Shown here piece after piece: positions 54,967-64,000 of a stretch of 64,000 nt of DNA. Origin of the DNA: Lepidodermella squamata (Eukaryota > Gastrotricha); the NCBI GenBank assembly GCA_047495785.1, contig JBLDXI010000016.1:620001-684000 (forward strand), written 5' to 3'. The position numbers and the translations under genes were made by a program. The notes beneath the pieces are model-generated. The model ran no database searches. It saw nothing but the letters and a program-made list of their open reading frames with translations, and was not told the DNA's origin. Every line of letters begins with the position of its first letter. Positions within the stretch are counted from its first letter, which is position 1.

Positions 54967-56691
54967 CTCTATAAACCTGTCGCCTATTGGCAATGGCTGC
55001 GTCGAAAGTTGCGGACGTTAAAAAAGTGCAATTTAGGCGCATACACTTTAGGGCGATTCGCTTTAGATCGCGCGCACCCCACATTAACGCAACGATTATG
55101 AATAGCAAAAACTGGATGCACGTTCACATTTCTATTGAATTTCTTGCACAAAAAAATCCTGGCCAATTGTCAAGCAAAGAGAGCCGTTAGGCATGAATCA
55201 AGAAGCATGGGGGAATTAAAAAAACGTTTTCGACCGTATTTCATCATTTTTAGTTAAAGTTACGAGGCGGATCTAGACTAAAGTGTCTAATTTTAGATTT
55301 AGTGAAGCATATTTACTGGATTACGGCTTATATAAAAAACATCTAATAAATGCGGCATGTGTGTCAGAACGATCAGCCTGTGTTATATAGTATTATGGTT
55401 TTGGCCTTAATGCACTTAGCCGCAGGCCGGAGGAATCTCCACGATCAAACCAATGCATAAAATCCTTGCATACGCAGTAATTTTTGGCGAATATTACAAA
55501 CATTCTTTTTTCATTTTCAATCGGTTTTCTGTTTGAACGAAAGTGACATTGATAGTCGTAGCCAAGAAGATGCAATATTTCACTGGAATAATGGTGCTCC
55601 AATTCATTCCGTTCCGTTTGAGAGCATCACTATGAGACGCTCTTCTATAAAACTAATCTGGCTTGATCTGGAATCAAGCAATTAAATCATTCGGACGTTA
55701 CGTGAGAATAAGAGCAGTGTAGTATTCATGCGTTTTACTATCCGCTGGGTGATACGCGAAAAGCAAAACCCAAAAATATTAGGGAGCAATGAGCAATTAT
55801 AGACTCAACCGTGATACCGCCCAGAGTCATTTGACGAGCTTGCGCGGCAAGTTAAGATGATCACCTTGGAAGATAAAGCTCAATCTTAAGTTGATTGATG
55901 TTAACTTTTTGCAGTACGCACCCTCGTTACCCTCATCAAGTATCACTTTGGGCACACGACTCAAAAATCAAACGATTGTGATGATTCATCTCGGCAAAAA
56001 TAAGTTTGCTAGCGTGTTACTGAATTTATTTATCTCTGTCTGAAGACCTCGATCTTGAGACTGGTTTAACGCGCGGTTTCTTGTCATTTCAATAACATAA
56101 ATTTATGTTTAAAAATTAAAAATGGGAGAACCGCGATAACAAAAGAAGCGGTAATGCAGCGAATTTTTCAACTTGGGACACCAACAGCAGAAACCTGATG
56201 CATCGGTTACATGGTGAGTTTTCGCTGTTTTGTCGGAAAATAAACCAGAAGCTGTTTTGTCGCATTAGCTGTTTTAGCATATTCTGATTGGCTTCTTTAA
56301 GGGGGATTCAAGCCCAGGCGTCCTTGTACTTCTCATGCATCACCCTGGAGCAACCGGAAAAACAGGGCGGGAACCAAGTCATTCCGAGAATTATTATCGG
56401 TTTATTCGCTTCAGCAGCGGGGAGACGAGAGACATTTTGCGGTGGCTGGTGAAAAAGAATTCCCTATTATATCTATTTCCGAGAACGAAGTTCATGCGTG
56501 AAACGTAGAGCACAAGGTGCTCACAACTAAACGAAAGTAGACAAGGGTCGTCAGTAGATAATACGTTCTCCGACAAGATAAGACTTATTTAGCTGCTTAT
56601 CACGCGAGCTGCGAGCTCTTCGGCTAACTAACTAACTAACTAACCTGTGATGGTTGTCTGTCGCTAAGCGTCAAAAACGGATTTATTTATC
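54967..56691. other. Intergenic between divergent protease and kinase genes
   Basis: Holds a CTAA tetranucleotide run (56622-56643, about 5 units) 50 bp before the kinase start. No other gene is supported. Because the genes diverge, both promoters should lie here. Confidence 0.45.
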
Positions 56692-58993
56692 ATGTTTAAA
56701 TCCGCATCTCAATTTGACGGCTGGGTACGGCTTGGAGGCGGTGGCTTCGGCGATGTATTCTTGTGTACCGATAAGCAGACTTCGAAGAGATATGCCGTAA
56801 AAGAAGTGAACCTATCGAAAATTGAACGGGACAATCGCGACCCGAAAGCAGCTAGAAAATTAATCAAGATGAGCTGCGATGAGGTATGAAATGACGAATC
56901 AAAGTTGAAATGGCGACTTTACAATTCCTCAATATCGTTAGTATAGGAAACTAGAGAAACTTCGCCATCCTAATATTGTATGGGTCTACGGATCGTTCAA
57001 AGGTGAGCTGCAAGAATTCGCAATTCGCTTCATTCGCTAAATAATCTGTTACAGAGTTATTTGAAGGCGAAGATCGGGATCGGAAAGGATGCGAGATATT
57101 TTACTTGGTGCTGGAGTATTGTGAGGGAGGGGACCTGTCCAAACAAATTGAGAATCGGAAAGAGGCGATATCTGAGTTTCAAATCCAGAAATGGGGCCTC
57201 CAAATTGCTTATGCGCTAAAAGCTCTTCATGACAAGAACTTCGTCCATCGTGATATTAAACCGAAAAACATTTTTCTCAGCCGCGATTTGCAAGCAGTCA
57301 AACTGGGCGATTTCGGCATTGCTAAAAATCTTAACGAGTACGTTTCCTTTAAAAACTCTATAATATGAGGAAAGCTAGCACGAGTAATTCTGTAGTGTTA
57401 CTTCTAATACCCTGAAATAATCGGTTGGTTGATCTTGAAAGTGTTTGGTTAATTCCGTAATATTTCTAAGGCTATCGAGGGCTAAGGGCTACCCCAGATC
57501 AGTTTCCTAACGGCACTAGATTCGATATAATTAAATAAATAACTGTTCACCTATGATAACAACTTTAGGGTTCACGCAAGCTCGACAGTTGGCGTGGCTT
57601 CATGGGAATATGCTGCCCCCGAATTTATCATAACGAATGCATTCGAACACCCTTGTGATATCTGGTCCTTGGGCGTAACGCTATTTGAAATTGCGAATTT
57701 TTGTAAACCGGTAAGACCCTGCTGCTTACTGGCCAGCCAGCAAACACATTTTGTTTTACTAGTTCTCCGGAAATAATCTTCCACAATTGTCAATGAATAT
57801 TCTGAGGTGAGCATCTTTTCCAAGGAAATAAGAGGCAAATCATAGTTAACAAATGGGGTTTAGGGATCCTCCGAAGGCTTTCAATGCTTCCTGCGTGTAT
57901 TCTGTCAGTTTCCGGGATTTCATCATGTCACTGCTTGATAAAGATCCGAAAAGTCGACCTAACATCGACCAAGTCTTGGCTAATGACTTCTTCCACCGGG
58001 ATCTATCGGCTGAAAACCAAATATCACCGATTAGTCCTTCATTATCCAAACCATTAATAGTGCCTGAAGTCGATCATAACGAGCCTTCATCAAACTCGTC
58101 ATCGCAGCCTATACGTGATGAAACTAACCCGGGTGGCATTGATTGGAAGTTTTGGAAATCTAGGAAAAAGGTACACGAATTATTCCACGAGCCATGAAAT
58201 AATCGCATATTCTTTTCAGCAATTATTCGAATGCATTCAAGCCGGGAATTTGGACAAGATTACGAAGCTGCTGAGCACACCAAAATATGGCCTCGATGTT
58301 AACGCAACAGATGAGTATGGCAAGACGCCGATGCACAAGGCCACCATCTTCGGCAAAACTGAAGTCATCGAACTTCTGGCAGGGAAATTTAACGCCGATG
58401 TGAACGCAGCAGATGATCGCGGCTGGACGCCATTGCATAGGGCTACTATCTACGGAAAGACTGATGTTGTTGAACTGCTGGCGGGAAAGTTCGAAGCGAA
58501 CGTGAACGCAGCGAATAAAGATGGCTATACCCCTTTGCACTCGGTCGCGGGAGATAGGAAGGTTGAAATTGTCGAGCTTTTAGCTGGAAAGTACAAAGCT
58601 GAGGTCAATGCAACTAACAACACTGGCGAGACTCCTTTGCATAAGTACGCGAGTTGGGGTGATGCTGAACTTGTAGAACTTTTGGCTGGGAAATTCAACG
58701 CCGATGTCAATGCTGCGGATAAGGACGGTCGGACGCCGTTGCACTGTGCAGCATATTGGGGCGAAACAGGTGTTGTAGAACTCCTTGTCGGCAAGTTCAA
58801 AGCTGACGTGAATGCTCGCGATAACGATGGCGTAACGCCGTTGATAATCGCTGCTCGGCGGGAACTGCCTGCTGTTGTGGACGTTCTAGTTAATGAATTC
58901 AGAGCTGATGTTAACGTGATGAACAAAAAGGGCGAAACTGCTCCAATTCCAGCCGTACGTTATAAATATAGGCGATCAAGCCATACAACTTGA
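56692..58993 (+). CDS. NEK-like Ser/Thr protein kinase with C-terminal ankyrin repeats
   Basis: Exons 56692-56883, 56942-57002, 57055-57337, 57569-57710, 57763-57806, 57864-58170, 58220-58993; 1803 nt, 600 aa. Kinase domain about residues 10-310: glycine loop LGGGGFG, YAVK (Lys37), EYCEGGDL (typical of NEK kinases), HRDIKPKN (149-156), DFG (170-172), YAAPE, DIWSLG, DPKSRPN. All catalytic residues are present. From residue 344 six to seven ankyrin repeats of about 34 residues follow (GKTPMHKATIFGKTEVIELL and similar). Exon 5 is only 44 nt. The last exon may splice at GTACGT (about 58952) to a further exon after 59037, replacing the last 13 residues; AATAAA signals occur near 59265. Kinase plus ankyrin is known in RIPK4/ANKK1-type proteins, but with a NEK-like kinase it is unusual. 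Confidence 0.88.
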
Positions 58994-60207
58994 AAGGAAA
59001 GAACTCAGGACATCCTTCTGTGGTTTTATCATTTTAGGAGCTTCGATTTGCACAGGTTTTGTCATGCCTTAATTGTATTCGCCTTGCGCATCCGATCTTC
59101 TCCGTTGTAGTGTAAGCAAACAAATGCATCACTCTACGTGCCTGCGCCGCCCAGGGTATGATAGTTGGCATCGGAAGGAGTTCGGTTGTTTCAGCTGCGT
59201 TTCGACGCGGCTCGGAGAGCACACGTATTCTTGTTTGGTTTTCGGTTCTATCTTGTTTCTTTTGCAATAAATATTCGTTAAAATGTTGTTTTACCTTACA
59301 ATAAAAAAATGATTTTCTAAGCTGGTTTCTTGCTAACATTTCTCACAGGATTTGTTGCAACCCAGGGCATGTTTCATATTCACAGTCGTCAGTTTAGCCA
59401 ATTTCATGCTTTGTTTTGATGACAGAGTTGGCCGGTTACAGTCGCTCTGCTTGTGAATTGTGAATCACTTGTGAATCAGGCGCGTCATTTGTTGGGCCAA
59501 TAATCAGCGCTGGCACTTTACAACAGTGCTCTGCTCGCTGTACAGCTAACAAGGCGTGCAGGGCTATTGCGATGTATCAAAACAAGTGCAGGCTGCTGGA
59601 CCGATGCACTTCTCAAAATGTAAATGTCCACGCATATAAGGACATTCACAAGATTCACAAGATTCACAAGAAAATCTAAGCCATCTAATGCAAAGTGCTT
59701 CGTACCTGTGGATAGTTCAGAGATGAAGAATGTGAAGGCCTGAAATAATTTGATCGATTTATATAGCGAAAATTTTAAACCAGTGTGCGACTTTCGGCCG
59801 GGCCAGAAAACGAGAATTTATCCCACTGTTTTGTTAATTTTGAAGGTTCTAGAGCTTGTTTTAGTGGAAATCTCCAAAATTTCTCGCTTCGCTCGGTTAT
59901 TCGCCGAAATGAATAGTCGTTTTGGTAAATACAGCAAAGATTTTTTTTCATCCTTGGCAGCTCGGGGATCCAAGATCGCACCGTGTTTTAACAGTATATC
60001 AAGACGAGATTGAGAAACAGAGAAAGCAAAGAGTAGCTAATGTGCGACTTATTAGCTAGCTAATACCGACAATATTTAATGCTAAGAAATCATCTTAGAA
60101 GCTTAATTACGCGAGATCAAAAAATCCTATCCATCGATTTTGAAATACATTTTTAATGATAATTAAAATTAGCCTTGAATAAATAAAATTTGTCATTGGT
60201 AGTCAGC
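58994..60207. other. Kinase 3' flank and non-coding DNA
   Basis: AATAAA at about 59265 and 59301 are likely poly(A) signals for the kinase gene. CAAGATTCA is repeated at 59648-59670. An open frame at 59750-60013 has no recognised features. Confidence 0.45.
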
Positions 60208-62830
60208 TCAAACAGCATTTGTCTTAATCCAGTCGATATAGGCGGCAACTCGCTTGTAAACCGAGTATTTGAGACCGCAACGGGTGTTGCCGAAAGAAGT
60301 TATGCCGCATAGCTTGTAATAGCCCTGCGAGCCCGCCATCATCAACGGACCGCCAGAATCACCCTGACATGTGCTGGCCCCAGAGTTTTCATAATCTATG
60401 AGACATATTAAAACATTAAATTATAATCAATGCGGAGGCTGAACTTGACGAACCTGCGCACACCATAGTATCCTTGACTACGCCGCCAGTAAACGCTGAC
60501 GAGCATGTGCTCGTACTAACAATTGGCATGGTGGCGTATCGTAAAACGTCACTCAATCCACCGAGGAAATTCGTCAGACCCCAGCCTGAAAGACAAGGCA
60601 AAAGGTGAAAATCCCACATATATTAAGGACGCCTCTAACCTGCCGTTGTGGCCAATGTTCCAACTCCACAATCATCTGAGGCTGATGCTGGCAAGCAGAT
60701 TTTTTGCACATTCCGTGTTGAGAAACCAAGAGCGGCTGCATGAAAAAGGGTTTTCTAAACTTCCGAGCCTTATTTGACAGTTGACAGGAATCTTACCAGG
60801 AAGCTCGAATAGCGCGAGGTCGTTTACGTAGGTCGCTGCGTTGAAAGATGGGTGCGGCTTGCAGATTGTACTTGTCACTGAATATTCGCCGCTCTCGGCC
60901 GTATTCGTCCGATTGTGTTCGCCGACGTAAATAATAGCGGACCTTTATAATTAAGTCACGTTTTGAAAACGCGAAACAAAACTTGATGGATTACGAGAAA
61001 GTTTACCCGGCTACTACCCGGCTACTACAACACAATGGGCGGCTGTTAGAACGTATCTGCAAAACATTATCTAATATTCGCCTACGGAATATTCGCCACT
61101 GACGCCCCCAGTAGTCCGATTATGTTCTCCAACGTAAATTATAGCGGACCTTCATAATCAAATTATCAATTTTGAAAATGGATAATCGCAGCTTGATGGA
61201 TTACGTGAAGGTTTTCCCGGCTATTACAACGCAATGGGCAGCTGTTAGAACGTATCTGCAAAACATTCGCCTAAGCGAAACTGAATTAAGGTTGTAAAAT
61301 TACCTGTCACTGTTTATGCTTCCAGCGCACCATGAAGCCGTTCCATCAGTGAATGATATCAGAAGTCGAACAGTCCTATATAAATAAAAACATCTGATTG
61401 AAGACTTAAATATAAGCGTTCTCTCTCTAACCAAGGGAATTGATTGGGAAGAGCTATTGAACCTGCCACAATACCAGATCAAGGCGCATCTCTGCTGTTG
61501 TAGTACTTGGAATGGCCACAAGTACTAGCCACATTTGTTGGAGTTGGTGTTGATGGAACTTGCTGGTTGATAACGTGCTGTATCCAAGGCAAGGCCATGC
61601 ACAGACGTGAACTGTAATTAAGTATGCGAGAATAGGTGTGAAAATTGCAAGTAGCGCAGCAACTTACAACACTGAATCGAAATAAAACGAAGCGGAGCCA
61701 GAATCGTACACGTAGGAAAACGCACCACACAGTGTGTAACGTGTTCCGTTGAACACCGTCAATCCTGCCCCGACGTCGTAAGCCCAAGGGATGTATCTGT
61801 TAGAATTGGTAGCACAAAGCTTCGCATCTATAACTGGGGCAGTTGAAGAGCTGTATTGAGCCTGACAACTAGCTCTGTTCGAGATTTTCAACGTTCGCAC
61901 TCTTTAAAGTTGGTGATCTCAAAGACGAGGAAACCGATGTTGAACCCCAGCCTGATCGAGAGATAAATTGAAAAAATTCACATCCTGAACCCTAGGACGT
62001 ACCAACAACAGAAGCCGAGGTCGATTCGGTGTTACACGTATCTGAACATGAGGTTGGAAGGCAGATAGATTTGACAGCCCAACTTTTGCTTAAATCAATG
62101 GCAGAGGAAAGCTTGATGATGGCAAAATCCTAATTCCGATTGGTTGCATCAAACTGCGGATGCCACGAAAAGTCCTCAGCCGTTATCGAAAATTCAGTAG
62201 ATTCGACGATTTGAGAGTTAACATCTCCAAAAAACGCTCGAACGTGCGATGGAAAATTATTCGAGTTCTGATTGAACAATACGCTTTTGAAGAAAATTAA
62301 CTAAGAGTGAGCTCGGTTGGTTTTATGGTCTTACTACAAAGGGCCTGCTGTGGTCAAAAGATATCTGTCGCCGATGATTGTTGCGCTGAAATTGTATGAA
62401 TCTTGCATACTCGGAGTCTTGACCACCAGACGGGCATTCCACGGATATCTGACAAAGGGACCTCTGTATCACTACTTTCCTAAATAGAGCAATTCGACTC
62501 ACGCGTAAAGAGGAGCATCCACTCCGCCAAGTATTCCTATCCCACTCCGACTCGAAGTATTGAACATAAAAGTATTTAATCCACATTCTGTTGGTATCTT
62601 AGGCGGTGTGGTGGTAGTTACGGGCGGAGCCTGAGTGGTAGTCGGAGTCGTAACCGTTGTCGACGCTCGAACTCGAAGGCCTGGCCCGTAGTTTTCTATT
62701 ATAGAACTCGGCAAAGGGGGGCATGCTTGGTTTCGATAGGCCCCAAGGACTGCGAGAATTCCGAGAACAAGATTAGCTGCGAGTCTCAGCTTCAAACTCT
62801 CGAAAATAAAAACTCGTGCATATATATCTG
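60208..62830 (-). pseudogene. Divergent two-domain serine protease copy, multiply broken
   Basis: Same exon order as the intact genes. Signal/spacer exon (LRLAANLVLGILAVLGAYRN then a TTTPP-rich stretch) ends ILGGVDAPLYA. Domain 1 has TTAGPL and DVGAGL in place of the active-site motifs, and carries a TAG in NRN*DFAII (about 62132) and a 1-nt frameshift near 61900. The linker (SRLCMALPWIQHVINQQVPS) has TGA just before SGIVAG (about 61481). Domain 2 is otherwise well kept: TAAHC, VNDLALF, CQGDSGGPLM, stop at 60208-60210. Unlike the other copies, introns 6 and 10 have GT donors (GACAG/GTAATT and GCA G/GTTCG). The His/Asp exon region is partly duplicated. Three independent lesions argue for a pseudogene. 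Confidence 0.82.
61065..61290 (-). repeat. Tandem duplicate of the His exon and part of the Asp exon
   Basis: RYVLTAAHCVV and, after an intron, SAIIYVGEHNRTTGGVSGEY occur a second time next to the first set (60880-61060). In the duplicate the donor after the His exon is changed (CCGGGAAAAC instead of CCGGGTAG) and the Asp exon runs into a stop before the catalytic Asp. Confidence 0.75.
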
Positions 62831-63309
62831 GGCGAACCCGGGTAGTTTCCCTTTTTAATTGCAGATCCTGTGATAATTGCTGCCTTCCTTTTCTATAGAA
62901 ACCTCTAACGGAGGCGTGGAAGCGTTGGCAGCTAAGGTCACGCGCATGTTTTCGATCAACCGTTAGGTATGTGGATCCGACTCCGGCTCGTGAATTTTTT
63001 TTCAACTTAACGACTTGGTGTCACGCCTATTCACAACAAAACATTATATTCTTTTGTTTGGTTCGGATGTGGCTATTTATCCTATTTCTGATGAAAAAAT
63101 TGTTTAAGGAAGCGGATGTATGGATATCCTCATAAACCTATCCACTGTTTATGTAGCTTTGGATCAAAACTTTCAGACTGAATATTTTGCAAATTTATTG
63201 GGTACAATAGAAAGAACATTTTAGTTGAAATGGTTTGGAAAATACAATAGGCTGAGCGGTGAGCTAGAAGATGAAACCTTGAGAATGTACTCTCGAACTA
63301 TGAGCATAC

Positions 63310-63740
63310 TCAATTTTGCGAGTTCTTCACGAAAGCGTTGATGATTTTCTGCCAGCGCCTCTCCGACGACATGATGCGGCGAGCAAGCAGCTTGGCCCAA
63401 ATGTAGAACGGATGCGGCGATGCGTTGGCGCAAAGGCTCTTAGCATCATCGTTTGGAAGAATTTCGCGGCAAAGCTTCGCGGCGAGCAGGCGCTCGTTGT
63501 TCGACATTATTTTCAGCAATTTTGATGCAGCTACCAGCTCGCGTTTTGCCACTAGAATCCACACACGTCCTAAAGAAGAAAACTAATGCAATAAAAACAA
63601 CAAATACATAGGATGATAAACTAACGCGCAAGATAGTTTCGTAATCGGATGGTGGATTCGCCCCGTGAAAGGCCTTCGCCGCCACGGTCGCCCATCAGTG
63701 AGCCGATAAGCGTAACCAAAATTGTCCATCGAAAGCACAT
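63310..63740 (-). CDS. Small secreted protein of unknown function
   Basis: Two exons, 63626-63740 and 63310-63569, joined over a 56-nt GT-AG intron, 375 nt, 124 aa. The N-terminus MCFRWTILVTLIGSLMGDRG looks like a signal peptide. The mature part is basic and probably helical (RVWILVAKRELVAASKLLKI, FYIWAKLLARRIMSSERRWQ), with a Cys pair in KLCREILPNDDAKSLC that could form a disulphide. I do not recognise the family. The start is the first ATG before the hydrophobic segment. Expression evidence would decide whether it is a real gene. Confidence 0.6.
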
Positions 63741-64000
63741 TTTTAGTATTTTACAGTTACGGTTACTTAACTTTATAGCCTCCTAGGTATGTGCGCAACC
63801 AAAAGATGTTTGTTTCAAATCTATCATGACAAGAGCCGTCAAGCCGCGTATTTGATACGTCTATTAATTATTCGCTAAAATTTGGGCCCATCAGAGACTG
63901 ACAGTAATGTGTACACCTCATCTGGCTAATCATGTCCTAGTTTGACACTCCCTTCACATAGCAGCCAGGGTTTATGGCTGATACGATAAGTTCGTTATAA
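63741..64000. other. 5' flank of the small gene; nothing recognised
   Basis: No coding frame or repeat is seen; the promoter of the gene ending at 63740 should be here. Confidence 0.4.

Overview
The window looks like an AT-rich, transposon-dense stretch of an invertebrate animal genome. Genes are split by very short introns (mostly about 42-60 nt), products carry eukaryotic secretion signals, and there are chymotrypsin-fold proteases, a NEK-like kinase with ankyrin repeats, and Gypsy, LINE, Mutator-like, Helitron, P-like, CACTA-like and pogo/Tigger-like elements. The intron size fits a small-genome ecdysozoan such as a nematode or tardigrade, but nothing here fixes the taxon.

The backbone is a tandem family of secreted serine-protease genes, all on the minus strand. 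Splicing can be followed exon by exon and gives one architecture: signal peptide, an N-terminal chymotrypsin-fold domain without His57 and Ser195 (a pseudoprotease), a Pro/Thr-rich linker, then a second chymotrypsin-fold domain. Three copies have a complete frame through 11 exons: 34323-41326 (599 aa), 43346-46238 (599 aa) and 52119-54794 (597 aa). The second domain keeps His-Asp-Ser in the last two. In 34323-41326 it reads Asn and Ala at His57 and Ser195, although the 11-exon frame is unbroken. Two introns (6 and 10) use GC-AG splice sites in all three. Broken relatives lie at 2163-2926, 4673-4751, 5822-5980 (inverted), 6147-14326 (one dead gene inflated by insertions) and 60208-62830 (a divergent copy with GT donors and several stops).

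Layout: 1-1.6 kb, two opposed pieces of a Ty3/Gypsy pol gene. 2-14.4 kb, decayed protease copies riddled with insertions (a fold-back element, a TA-flanked element, a solo LTR). 14.8-16.4 kb, remains of two LINEs. 17.4-20.2 kb, a Mutator-like element with a SWIM-type transposase. 20.2-20.9 kb, an unrecognised decayed coding region. 20.95-25.9 kb, a Helitron with HUH Rep and a deleted helicase. 26-34.3 kb, TE-rich non-coding DNA with a second decayed Mutator-like transposase, a Tigger-like element, a small TA element and a fold-back element. 34.3-46.2 kb, two protease genes; intron 8 of the first holds a CACTA-like element that itself holds a P-like element and a 31-bp P-like micro-element. 46.2-52 kb, TE remnants. 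52.1-54.8 kb, the third intact protease gene. 56.7-59.0 kb (+), the NEK/ankyrin kinase gene. 60.2-62.8 kb, the divergent dead protease. 63.3-63.7 kb (-), a small two-exon gene for an unrecognised secreted protein.

The protease products would be secreted and could act together, with inactive copies as regulators or decoys; that is inference. No conventional operon, CRISPR array or convincing functional tRNA was seen.
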